Below, one piece after another: positions 33,783 through 44,940 of a stretch of DNA of 64,000 bases; the first letter of the stretch is position 1, and each line of letters starts with the position of its first letter. The translations under genes were made by a program, and so were the position numbers. Under the pieces are notes generated by a model, which had not been told where the DNA came from, searched no databases, and was given only the letters and a program-made list of their open reading frames with translations. Location: positions 2,650,150 through 2,714,149 of the forward strand of contig NC_034013.1 of assembly GCF_000346465.2 (NCBI RefSeq), in the 5' to 3' direction. The DNA comes from Prunus persica. Its lineage: Eukaryota > Streptophyta > Magnoliopsida > Rosales > Rosaceae.

Positions 33783-34106
33783 GTATCGCCGCACGGCTAT
33801 ACTTTTAAGATATTCTATTTTCGGGGTAGAGCCGCGCGGCTATACTTGTACTATATTATATTTTTGGAGTATTGCCGAAAAAAATGTTACTTCGGCGTAT
33901 AGCCGAGCGCCTATACGCTTAAGCTATTCTATTTTCGGGGTAGAGCCGTGCGGCTATACTCAAAAAAGTATAGCCGCGCGGCCATACGGTGAAGAGTATA
34001 GCCGCCCGGCCGTACTCTTAAAATATTCTATTTTGGAGTATAGCCACCAGGCTATACGTTTAAAATATTCCATTTTTGGAGTATAAGTATAGCCGTGCGG
34101 CTAGAT
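33783..34106. repeat. Palindrome array 3 (eight copies plus a half copy)
   Basis: Copies at 33783, 33826, 33897, 33940, 33968, 33996, 34038 and 34087, with a half site near 33870. Spacing is mostly 28-48 bp. Spacers share TTTAAAATATTCTATTTT. Copies at 33968 and 33996 are only 28 bp apart. Confidence 0.92.
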
Positions 34107-34195
34107 GTTTAAAATATTATATTTATAGACTCTTCAAATATATTTCCACATTAAACCAACAATAAAAATATGGATTTCTCTGTAGGCTTATATTT

Positions 34196-34262
34196 TGAGG
34201 TGCCCTTTGTGAAAATCCCACATCGAAAATCCACACTCCAATAAAGGTGTTTATAAACAAAG
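34196..34262. repeat. Dispersed repeat, copy 1
   Basis: GAGGTGCCCTTTGTGAAAAT...CCCACATCGAAAAT...GTGTTTATAAACAAAGC recurs with ~88% identity at 41624-41690. CCCACATCG near a TATAA is common in plant LTR and TRIM repeats, but no borders are visible. Confidence 0.7.
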
Positions 34263-34269
34263 CCCCTGA

Positions 34270-35900
34270 TATGCATAAGAATATGTATAGTTATTGCATT
34301 TGCTATAATATACCTTACTGGTGACTTACATAAGCACCTGATATGCATGATTATCAAGTTCAAGCATCATTGTGTTACATAAGCACTTGGGATTTTATTT
34401 TGTTGCAAATTTAGAAAACCTGCCTTCATTTTAGTGGAGTTTATTTCGCCAGTGTATGTTCCCAATCAAATGCTATTACGAAGCGTCAAAATACAGATGA
34501 TTTGTCCACATTCCAGTTTTCTTTTTCCTTGCAAAAGGAGTTGAATCTAAAATCTACAAAAATGACCTCATCTAATACTACTTGAGCTGCATCATCATTT
34601 GGTTTGCTAATGTACTTTTCTTTATTAGAAGATGGTGTCTTGCATTTCCCTTTGAAGAGGAACTGGGAAATATTGCAAGCGTTATTGCTGTCACCAAAAT
34701 GGACTAAAACCCTTCAGTTTGGGACAGTGATACTTGTCATGCATGGCTTTGGTGCAATAGTTTCTTAGGAAGAAGCCTATGATCTTAAAGACCTGAATAT
34801 TCATACCTTACCTAGTTGGAAAAAGAACAGGCTTCATTTGTTTTGGTCATTGGTGTACACATATGGTTTCATACTTCTAGAATGTTTAGAGATGATGGGA
34901 AAATTCTTGCATACAATCAGCTTATGTATACACTGTCACTCTCACATTCAACATCTCAAATGTACTATACACCCGTATATATGCAAAACTTTCACTTGAG
35001 GAGGATATCTTTGTGGATCGACCAAAATATAAGCCAACTCTGTTTACCCTAGTTCCCGAATTTTTTTTGTTCTTTACTGAGTGGCAAAAGTAAAGCAATG
35101 CAAATCTACTTTAGCTACTGTTGAAAATACCGATGATAGAGAAAAAGGGAATTAAAAAACAGGATTGTTCCACAATAAGATACTAGGATGAACTCATAAC
35201 ATTTTCTGTGATCGGACAAAAATGTTGCAGGTTAAAAACCCATGTATGCATACCATACAGGAGTTTCTAATCCCGGTATATCGTATATAGGAATCTGTAT
35301 TGTTGTTGCAGTTGCTATAATGGACCTCATTGGTGACTTAATGTCTGATGTGCATGATTTCCAAGTTCAAGCATCGTTGTTTTCAGTTTCCTCCATTTGA
35401 TAACCATTTATCAGAATTTAGGATTTTTGTTGCAAATTTAGAAGGAAAAAAAATGTTATTTTCTCATGTAAATGTACCCAGAATACCAATAAAATGTTAT
35501 TGCAAAGGTACAAGCCAATGCCACTTGATCTGAACTCTAAAAAAAGATATCATCTCATCCCAATATCACTTGAGCTAAAATTTATGGGCAAATTAGAAAC
35601 TTGTATTTTGATAATGGAAAGCCACAAAAAATCTTGAGTTTCTCTTGGAAGAGGAACTAGGAAATATGCAAAAAATTTCCCACTCATGGCAGCACAGTTG
35701 TTCTTATGGCCAGGAAGGAAGAAAAGATTTAATTGGAAGTATATTGGACCACCAACATGCTGACCCTATCTTGACACTGTTTTATGGACTAACACTCTCC
35801 ACAATCATCTCATCGCGTGAACAACACATAACCGGTAAATATGAAAGGGGAAGCGTATACCATCACCCTACCCCGGGATAAGATGCAAAAGAAATCCAAT
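34270..35900. repeat. Diverged tandem duplication
   Basis: 34270-35100 and 35290-35900 share an order of blocks: TTGC(A/T)..TTGCTATAAT, CTGATRTGCATGAT, AAGTTCAAGCATC, CACTTGAGCT and GAAGAGGAACTRGGAAATAT. Spacing between blocks is similar and identity roughly 70-80%. No reading frame is conserved between the copies. Confidence 0.6.
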
Positions 35901-38715
35901 CCACTCAAGTAGTTTGCCAGCTTTTACAATCTTAGTGCATGTATTTCAACTTTAGCAGTTGGTTTCGCATAAGTTTTGTTGCATTGATAAATTAGCAATT
36001 TGATCAAATTCTCGTTGAACTTAGATTAGAGGTTCTAAAAGTCTAAATTCAGCTTAAATCGACTCTTATATCAAATCATCCTCATTACGTGTAGAATCGC
36101 CTGCTCTTGGACTCATTATAGGTGTAGCAACATCACTCTAAGGGCGGAGTCATAGATTTGTTGGGCATGATAAGTAAGTAGGGATAAGCAACTCGGCCAA
36201 TTTATGATTCATGTTAGATTGATTTAAGCATCAACCTAATAGCATAATCGAACTAAACAAATCTATTAATTCAATTCATTTTGTTATCCTTTTCAAGTTG
36301 CAGTGCAACAAATAAAAGATAAATCGGTAAAAACTAGTAATAACTCTGAAAAAGTAAAAAAATTAAACGGGGATAATAAAGACTCGGTATATATATCATA
36401 TATGACATGATATTACTAGTTTGAGGTCCACAAATTATAATTTCCCTGTTACATATAGTAGATATGCACCTTAATTAATACAAATATATTAGTAATAAAC
36501 ACAAATAAATCATATATGACAATCTTAACTACCATTGAGGTGCTTAATGTCATCTATGAGAACTCATGCAGTTTTAGAGCTGGTAAGGAGGGCATTTGTT
36601 AAAACTGATTTGGAGACTATAATCTTTCTGACTGATATCATAAATTCCCAATTCTTTTAGGCAAAGTGTTAAGACACACATAAGAGCAACACAACCATGT
36701 ACAGGATCTGTTCTTGATTGCCGCTTTCGCTTATACGTTAGCAACACTTTGCTTCCCGACATTTAAGCTTTCAAAAAGAAATCTTGCTGCAATTCCAAAC
36801 ATTTGGACTGCATTTTTCACATGAAATTTGTTTTTGTTCCACTATATTCAGTCTCATTTCAACACAGAAAAACCTGCATATGTTAAGGAAGAATATCCAA
36901 TTAACTAAACAGAAAGTCATGACTCATATAGTTAGTACAGTTATGAGTAGCAACACTCTGAAATAGTGACTGAAAAGTACTTGTGTCAAAGTGCACTGAA
37001 CATGTGTGAAAATGTTAAAAAGCCCTTGCTCGAGTATCAAGCTAAAATAATTTTGATAGATATGATTTGTCTGATGGTCTGATCTTATCCTTTCTGAGGT
37101 TATAGGAATTTTTCGTAGGAAGAACCTACAAACCGCATCAGGGGATTCTCAAAAAAAAACTTCAAAATTTATCTCATTATTAACTTAATCACCATAAATG
37201 TCATTTACCCTTAAAAACCCCACCTAAACTTCCCCTTAAATCAAAATTCAGCTTCTCTTGAAATACAGGAACTCCATAAAACAGTCAAGTTACATGATGG
37301 GTGAAAGATTAATCCATGCGCAGTAAAATCTTGGATATCCAAGAGGATCAAATCTATCAAAAGCTTCCTGTCATCAACGCTTACAGCAAAGGATTTCTAC
37401 ACAGATTCTGTGATTGTTATTATAGATCATCTTGCAAGTATAGCAAGAGAAAATCAATAGCCCAAGTTTCAGTTGTCCTATCGGAGTGGCTATTAATGTC
37501 ATCTATGAGAACTCGTGCAGTTTTAGAGCTGGTAAGGAGGGCATCTGTTAAAATTGATCTGGAGACTCTATAATCTTTTTGACTGATATCATAAATGCTC
37601 AATTCTTTTAGTAGCTAGTTTTATGGGGCAAAGTGTTAGACACGCATTAGAGCAACACAACCATGTAGCGGGAATGAAAATATTAATATGGATGGTAGGA
37701 GCGACTTCTAAAGGACAATTAAAAATCAATACAATAGAAAAACACTGGGAGTGAACCCTGTTAGTGATAAGTTAACAGAAGTTAATGTGAGAGGAACATG
37801 TACAACATAGACCACCAAATGTACCTATAACCGAAGGAAGACTAGTTAAAGATAAATAAGGGCATGTACGATGGTGAGGCTTAGCTATCAACATCCCTAA
37901 GGAAAGGACAATCACTGATTATGTGAGACACCTGGCCAGGCTTGAGGCATGCATGGTTCTCCCAATACGATTGGCCTTTTTATTTTCTGCCTGCAATGTA
38001 GGCGAAATCAAATAGATCTCTAGATAATGATCCACTGTCAATCACTCTTGGTCTTCACCTCTTAAGTTCCCAGATTTTCTTCTCACTTGGTAGTTGGAAT
38101 TTAGAGCGCTATTTTCTGTTCACAAATACTATGACTGTCCCCCACAGTGCATTTCTATTATCTGTGCTATGTCCACAAACTCAAAATAAGAAGTCAACTT
38201 CAGAGTTGAGACTTTTATAATGATGCTTCATCTTAGACTCCGCTCAAATTTTATACAGAGGGAGCAGGTCACAAGTAAGGAGTAAAATGCACTCATCAAA
38301 CCTAGATAATTATTTATGCATTTCGTAGCTCCTCTATACCAACTGTACCAACTTCATGAACTTCAATTCCTTGTGGTCCCAGACTCCCCTTGTGAAGTAT
38401 TTCCGATGAAACCTTTCCTTGAGGCTTATCATTATCATATGTACTCATAAAAACTGCCTGGTGTCCCATCCAGCCTAAAATACTATTGCACTAGATTAGC
38501 TAGGCTCTGTATGACCTTATAAAGCCTTTCAAGAACTTCAGGTGTTGCGCCATAACACAAAAACCTAAAGTCATTATGCTACTTCCCTTCCCTACATGAA
38601 AATTCACGTAATGCTCTCCTAAACTGCAATCTCAAAATCCAACATTAGGCTCTCAATATAATCTTAACAAAATTCAAGAGCGCATTTTCTACTGATTTAC
38701 GACAATTGACAGGTG
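35901..38715. other. Unit B interior with a second duplication, no gene recognised
   Basis: 36543-36703 and 37492-37668 are ~90% identical over the block starting TGTCATCTATGAGAACT and running through TTTTAGAGCTGGTAAGGAGG to GAGCAACACAACCATGT. The ORFs in both copies are short and differ in frame. No conserved protein family is recognised in the remainder. Confidence 0.55.
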
Positions 38716-38919
38716 CCCTCATACAACAATTGTCAAGAGCATGTTTAAAAAATTAAAACCAATACATTATCCAGCGTTTCAATCAAAATTCAAAATTGAA
38801 AAATGGAAAAAGCTATGAACTATTGAATACTAAAATTTACAATGAATGAACAGAGGCAACAGACCTTGACGACAAGGGGAGAGAGAGAATGCGTTTGGAT
38901 GCTGGAAAGCGAGAACTGA

Positions 38920-39182
38920 AAAGTCGGCCTAGGCGGTCGCTAGGCGGGGCGCTAGGCGGCTAGGCGGCTAGGCGGTGGCTGGGCGGGCGCTAGGCGGCTA
39001 GGCGGGTTGGGTCTTTTTTCGGTGCCGAACCCGGAGGACGAAGCACTGACTGAGAGAGAAAGTTCCGTCCTCTGCGAGTGCAAGCTTCGTATTCGTTGGA
39101 ATATATCTAAAGAGTATAGCCGGTCGGCTGTACTTTTAAAATATTCGAATGTAATTAGAAAGTATAGCCGTGCGGCATCATT
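38920..39182. repeat. Unit B right end: CTAGGCGG minisatellite and palindrome pair
   Basis: CTAGGCGG runs at 38920-39010, then the conserved GGTGCCGAACCCGGAGGACG segment, then palindromes at 39114-39133 and 39162-39180. Nearly identical to 29080-29369. Confidence 0.9.
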
Positions 39183-39822
39183 TTTGCTTTGTCCAGGGCA
39201 CGTGCAGCATCTGCTATGAGAGCTCTTCGCTTTAAACTCAAGGAAGGATGCAAAATGCAGAAAGGACGCTCTGATACCACTTGATGCAGTTCAAGTATGA
39301 ACTCGCAGAGCTTGTTACTAATTTTTTTCCTTGTGGATTTCCTTACTACTCTTCACCTTGTTTCTTACTTGTTTTGCACTTCAAAGTATGCTGATAAACT
39401 CGTTGGCTAAAAATGTATGTGAATAATTTCACAATCTACTGTCTACTAGATCCCTCCACTAGTTTATGAATCTTCGAGGTAATTTATTTCATGAAAAAGT
39501 AAACTAAAGTCATAATTTCATTTAAGATGGAGAAAGAGTACCAGAAGATGCCTTCTGCCATTACTCAGACTATTTTTTTTTTTAATTTCTTGCTGAAGAT
39601 ATGATAGAGATTCATGGTCATTTCAGAATCCTCATGGTGGTTTTGGATTATTAAGCATATCTTATTACATGGGCTTCTTCTTGTTCTAGGAATAGTATGC
39701 TGATAATATTGCAGAAGCCTCAGGAATATGATTTGATGTGGTAGAAATAGACCAGCTTGACCAAATGAGAATACAGTATGCTGATTATTGCTGATATGCT
39801 CTACGTTTTACTTGTTTGGCAG

Positions 39823-40560
39823 ATTGGGGACCGAAGGTTGATGTTGTTGTTTTTTGTTTTCTTGACCTTGTTTCAAATTATGAACCCCCAGATTCACCTG
39901 CGGAGTGGCTTGAAGCTGGTGAACAGCTTGTCTATATTGGATTTGATAGCCTTGTGAGTTTGTTGCAGCTTTCTCTATTCATGTTTAATATTCTTTGCCC
40001 AGTTCTATCCCAGAGTAGCTCTGTTTGTCCTTACCCTAAAAAAATTACTTGTTCCTTCCCAATTAAAACAATCAACCAAAGCCACAATCTCCAAGGAGTG
40101 ACCACCTTCATGTTGGTCCCCAACGAATCGACAGATGACAGATGACAAATCGACCCTTTGGTTGTTCAGTTGTTCAATATCTAATTTGACTGAGGCATGT
40201 CTAAAACATGCAGAGTATACCTCTGAATTGCATAGTTAAGGTTACTTGATTGTGCATTTGATTGAAATGGTAAATTGTCTTGCTTGCTAAAATTTTTTTT
40301 TATGTGCATTGTATTAGCCTCTTGAAGAACCAGAGAAAATGATCAATATTATTCTTCAAGCCCTGGAAATAACTGGACAGAGAGGCGTCATCAACCGAGG
40401 CTGGGGTGGCCTTGGTAATTGTAAGTCCTGATTCTTAAAAAAGATTATTTTCAAGCACATTGTATTCTTATGCTTCTTTACTTCTGAAAGCCTTCATATA
40501 TTTCTCTTCTTAGTGGACAATTGCCCCCTTGATTGGCTATTCCAACGATGATCTGCTGTG
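39823..40560 (+). pseudogene. Sterol 3-beta-glucosyltransferase (UGT80) fragment
   Basis: Exon 39823-39953 (after TTTGGCAG, before GTGAGT) encodes WGPKVDVVVFCFLDLVSNYE, PPDSPAEWLEAGEQLVYIGF. Exon 40318-40420 (after GTATTAG, before GTAAGT) encodes PLEEPEKMINIILQALEITG and QRGVINRGWGGLGN. A third piece near 40514 reads LVDNCPLDWLFQR then a stop, where the family continues into the HHGGAGTT donor-sugar motif. UGT80 enzymes glucosylate membrane sterols with UDP-glucose. The N-terminus and the UDP-binding end are missing, and GFDSL replaces the family GFGSL. It lies just right of unit B and is probably another captured gene piece. Confidence 0.9.
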
Positions 40561-41819
40561 GTAAATTTCAATGCTTTTAATTCTTTTTAAAGTTATTGCA
40601 ATTCAATTGCTATAGTTGTACAACAAAATCTGTCTTTAGGTCAAACTACATTAATGTATTTGATACACACCAGTTTCTCCTGAAGCCACTTTTGGTGGGG
40701 CTTTTAACCCTAGAGCCACTCCAAAGGACCCTAGGGTATAGCCACATCAAAAAAAGAGTACATATTTAAAGGATCGCATCAAAAAATGACAATAAAAAAG
40801 GATCACGCATATTTAAGATTCAATCTATTATAAAGACGGCATTCCTGCATTCATATGAAGTAAATCGATGTGGTAAACAATGCATTGAATTGACTCATAA
40901 AGGTTAACTCTTTAAACATGTCAATGATAAAAACTCTAGATTGAGAGTTTGGAAGTGTTCCAAATTATGTCCGGCAAATGATCTTCTTGCTTCTTCTTCT
41001 TCTGCTTCTTCTTCTTCTTTGCATTTTTGCTTGATTTGCCAGAACACAGGAAACAACTCATGGCTTGTTCTTCTACCTCTTTACCTCAAATATTACTTGA
41101 GAGGCAGAGTTGGTTTAAAATTCACAGAGACGCTATTCATTCCACTATATAACTTTTCATTCATGAACCCTTTCTGCAAAGGTACCCTTTTGTCTTTGGA
41201 AAATACACACTCCTTTTCTCCGGTTATTCATCTCTTATCGCAGGGTTGTTCCTTTGTCACGCTCAATCATGACGATATATATTTCAGACACAGTGAGGCC
41301 CTTCCTTATTTTACAGATGGAGTATCTAGCAGACATTCTGATAAGAGCAGAACCGTTGGCCACTGGTTTGGCATCAGATGTGCATGGGAAGGTATGTGCT
41401 GGAACACATTTTGTCACTTCACCAGATTGAATTTTCTGTAAAATAGCTTCTCTAATATGGAAAAAGCAAGAGTCTATTTCCTTTCTAATATGGAACAGTC
41501 CTATAGCGAGTTCACTGGTTTTCACCCCATGGTTTTTCATTTGATGCATCTCTTCACCAGGATGGATTGCTAGAAACTAGAAAGTATGTCCGTCAAATCA
41601 TTCATGTATGGTCCCCTTTGAGGTGCCTTTTGTGAAACTCCCACATCGAAAATACACACTCCTATAAAAGTGTTTATAAACAAAGCACTGATTGAAAAGA
41701 AAGTATGGATAACATTGGGGAGTTGAGCTAATAGCTTTGGCTATGGGCTTTGCTTTCATTAATAATACTTATATTAATCAAAGAGTTGGGCCTTGGGCAC
41801 TTCGGCAATATAACAAAAT
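40561..41819. other. Stretch with one exon-like segment
   Basis: Around 41321-41395 an open segment encoding [25 protein letters not shown] sits between a TTTTACAG acceptor and a GTATGT donor. A second open segment (DGLLETRKYVRQIIHV) is near 41562. This looks like another captured gene piece, but I do not recognise the family. 41624-41690 is the second copy of the CCCACATCG repeat. The 166-residue ORF at 40941-41441 has no recognisable features. Confidence 0.35.
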
Positions 41820-44114
41820 AAAGAAACTAATTTTATATTGTGAAGATTTTTTAAAACCAAAACAAAAAAAGATTTTCTTTTAATAAAGACTATAGCCGCG
41901 CGGCTATACTATTTTTTGGAAAAAGGGGCAACAACGAGTATAGCCGGGCGGCTATACTATTTCTTTTGGAAAAAAAAAAGGGAAGAAGAATCTGGTATAG
42001 CCCGGCCCCAGCGCCTGTGCGCCATGTGTCAAACAAGTAGAGCCACACGGCTATACTATTTTTTAGAAACAATTAAGAAAAACTGAGTATCACCGTGCGG
42101 CTATACTGTTTTAAAAATATAGATATATTACTTTTATTCAATAATATGTGAGAATATGTATATAATAAGTGGATTTTGTGTGCCTTATTGAAATTTTGTA
42201 AAAAAATACGCATATTAAACATGAGAAATAGGTGCGGACGTGTATAATACATTATTAAACGTGAAAGTACCAAGATCTTTATATGTATAATAATTATGGA
42301 AGAGTAAAAATTCGAAAAGAGACAATAGTTACTCGAGTAATGGCCTAATAGTAACGGATTGAGCTCGTGGGCTATGGAGAAATTTAATTGAGACACCCAA
42401 AATTTCACAAAACACTTAATAAATAGAAATTAATTATTTTGTGCACTTTTTCTTTAATTTTTTTTGCATCAAATAGTAATTAAAATATAATTAGTAATTA
42501 AAGTAATTCAAAAAGGATAAGATATTACTTAATTAAAGAGGTAGGCCCAAAAAAAAGAGAGTAAAGAAACTAATTTTATATTGTGAAGATTTTTTAAAAC
42601 CAAAACAAAAAAAGATTTTCTTTTAATAAAGAGTATAGCCGCGCGGCTATACTATTTTTGGAAAAGGGGGAACAACGAGTATAGCCGGACGGCTATACTA
42701 TTTCTTTTGGAAAAAAAAGGGAAGAAGAATCTGGTATAGCCCGGCCCCAGCGCCTGTGCGCCACGTGTCGAACACGTAGAGCCGCACGGCTATACTATTT
42801 TGAAGAAACAATTAAGGAAAACTGCGTATAGCCGTGCGGCTATACTGTTTTAAAAATATAGATATATTACTTTTATTCAATAATATGTGAGAATATGTAT
42901 ATAATAAGTGGATTTTGTGTGCCTTATTGAAATTTTTGTAAAAAAATACGCATATTAAACATGAGAAATAGGTGCGGACGTGTATAATACATTATTAAAC
43001 GTGAAAGTACCAAGATCTTTATACGTATAATAATTATGGAAGAGTAAAAATTAGAAAAGAGACAATAGTTGCTTGAGTAATGGCCTAATAGTAACGGATT
43101 GAGCTCGTGGGCTATGGAGAAATTTAATTGAGACACCCAAACGATTTTACAAAACACTTAATGAATAGAAATTAAATATTTGGTGCACTTTTTCTTTAAT
43201 TTTTTCTGCATCAAATAGTAATTAAAATATAATTAGTAATTAAAGTAATTCAAAAAGGATAAGATATTACTTAATTAAAGAGGTAGGCCCAAAAAAAAGA
43301 GAGTAAAGAAACTAATTTTATATTGTGAAGATTTTTTAAAACCAAAACAAAAAAAGATTTTCTTTTAATAAAGAGTATAGCCGCACGGCTATACTATTTA
43401 ATATAAAAAAGCCCAGCACAAAGCCTAGACCCACGTGTCAAAAGGGTAGAGCCGCGCGGCTATACTATTTTCTGAAAAAGGGGGCACACCGAGTATAGCC
43501 GGGCGGCTATACCATTTCTTTTGAAAAAAAAAAGAAGAAGAATCTGGTATAGCCCGGCCCCAGCGCCTGTGCGCCACGTGTCAAACAAGTGGAGCCGCAC
43601 GGCTATACTATTTTTAGAAACAATTAAGGAAAACTGAGTATAGCCGTGCGGCTATACCTTTTTAAAAATATAGATCTATTACTTTTATTCAATAATATGT
43701 GAGAATATGTATTTAATACGTGAATTTTGTGTGCCTTATTTTTAATTTTTGTGAAAAAATACACATGAGACATGAGAAATAGGTGCGGATGTGTATAATA
43801 TATTATTAAACGTGAAAGTGCCAAGATCTTCATACGGATAATAATTCTGGAAGAGTAAAAATTCGAAAAGGGACAATAGTTACTCGAGTAATGGCCTAAT
43901 AGTAACGGATTGAGCTCTTGGGCTGTGGAGAAATTTAATTGAGACACCTAAACGATTTCACAAAACACTTAATAAATAGAAATTAATTATTTTGTGCACT
44001 TTTTCTTTAATTTTTTTTGCATCAATTAGTAATTAAAATATAATTAGTAATTAAAGTAATTCAAAAAGATAAGATATTACTTAATTAAAGAGGTAGGCCC
44101 AGAAAAAAGAGAGT
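41820..44114. repeat. Three tandem ~743-bp repeats with palindromes
   Basis: Repeat starts (AAAGAAACTAATTTTATATT) at 41820, 42563 and 43305 give periods of 743 and 742 bp. The third ends at about 44114 (810 bp). Identity is high, above 90% by eye. Each has palindromes near its start, the CTGGTATAGCCCGGCCCCAG block, two more palindromes, and a ~450-bp AT-rich tail ending in GAGGTAGGCCCA. The third has an extra ~68 bp with one additional palindrome (43375-43445). The Ser/Ile-rich minus-strand ORF in each tail (42073, 42924, 43624) is shared only because the DNA is repeated. Confidence 0.93.
41890..43657. repeat. Palindrome copies inside the tandem repeats (thirteen)
   Basis: Starts at 41890, 41938, 42037, 42087; 42633, 42679, 42776, 42826; 43375, 43446, 43493, 43589, 43638. 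Several, for example 42633 and 43446, keep the perfect GCCGCGCGGC core. Positions within each repeat correspond. Confidence 0.92.
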
Positions 44115-44611
44115 AAGGCATGCTAAAATCGGTCCCAAGAGAAGTGTTTCTAGCACCACATACTTCTCTTGTGTATCATCTTCATTCTGAAGAGAAAGCT
44201 TGGTGTGGAGACTTTGGAGGTCACTACTTTGTGGCTTGGAAGATAAGTAGAAAGTGGATCCTACCACCATCACTAGGTGGAATACTTGGGTTGGACTCAA
44301 GTTGCGCTCCAAGGGTGAGTTTCTATCTACCTTCATCTCTTTAATTTGCAATTCACATCAACTCTTTGAACCTTAAGATCCTTTGAAAAGTTTTGTTTTT
44401 AGGCTTTATGGTTTTGTTTAAAGTCTTTCGTTGCCTATCAAATGAATTTTTGATAATCTAGATGTCTAAATGAACCTTGTTTTTTAGAAAAACACAATAT
44501 ATCCTAGTTCGAGGAGGGCTAGGTTGTTATGGAGTCCTAGTTCAAGGAGGGCTAGGTTGTTCTAGAGTTCTACTCCGGGAAGGACTACGTCATCTAGGAT
44601 GATATAAAAGG
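44115..44611. other. Short spacer with a duplicated motif
   Basis: TCCTAGTTCRAGGAGGGCTAGGTTGTT occurs twice in tandem (44502-44562; given with one ambiguity as TCCTAGTTC-AGGAGGGCTAG). 44120-44344 is open on both strands over 200 bp but has no recognisable motif. Confidence 0.4.
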
Positions 44612-44940
44612 ATGAAGAGACCCTTCTTCAAAGTGCCAATCAGTGATAGTCACCCATATCAAGTCGTCAAGATAAGCGCCCAATTACCACCTCAGATTCG
44701 TGTTGACTTGATAAACTTCCTACGTGAGAATGTTGAGGTCTTCAAAGGGTCGTATGAAAGCATGCCTGGAATAGATCCCGAGATCATATCACACCGTCGA
44801 AGTATCGATCCCACCTTAAACGCTGAGCTTATGATGCAAAACGGTACACTGCCATAAAAAAGGAGGTTGACAAGCTCACCAAGATTGGTTTCATTCGTGA
44901 GCTTATGAAGAATCGATTTTATTGTTTAAATCGCCGCACT
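44612..44940 (+). pseudogene. Ty3/gypsy polyprotein fragment (protease-RT linker)
   Basis: VVKISAQLPPQIRVDLINFL, FKGSYESMPGIDPEIISHR and SIDPTLNAE match the segment just before the reverse transcriptase of Athila/Tat-type gypsy elements (LPPELK...FLKEN...MPGIDP..ISHRL..DP). After a frameshift near 44855 it continues KKEVDKLTKIGFIREL, the start of the RT domain, then stops matching. The catalytic RT core is absent. Confidence 0.85.

Larger units (their letters stand above)
30484..39321. mobile_element. Large unit B: palindrome-bounded, gene-carrying repeat
   Basis: Shares both ends with unit A (left 30484-30980, right 38716-39321) but is 8.8 kb against 3.5 kb. It contains an alkaline/neutral invertase C-terminal piece, a nine-copy palindrome array in the middle (33783-34106), a short tRNA-like (SINE-like) stretch, and two internal duplications (34.27/35.29 kb and 36.54/37.49 kb). 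The shared ends diverge after GAGCTTGTTACTAA on the right. No mobility gene is recognised. Alternatively the region is one array of unrelated insertions sharing repeat family ends. Confidence 0.55.

Noticed and set aside
26018..39321. Units A/B considered as Helitrons
   Set aside because: No TC 5' end or hairpin-CTRR 3' end was seen at the points where the copies diverge, and no Rep/helicase. Not excluded, but not supported.
40941..41441. 166-residue plus-strand ORF
   Set aside because: No motif, Ser-rich run from (CTT)n, and a different frame from the splice-bounded exon-like segment it overlaps.
25956..43657. Palindrome arrays considered as a CRISPR array
   Set aside because: Plant nuclear context, AT-rich spacers similar to one another, variable repeats and no cas genes.
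42073..43947. Minus-strand ORFs of 77-111 residues in each tandem repeat (42073-42408, 42924-43157, 43624-43947)
   Set aside because: They are shared only because the DNA is triplicated. Ends differ between copies, composition is AT-driven Ser/Ile/Leu, and no family is recognised.
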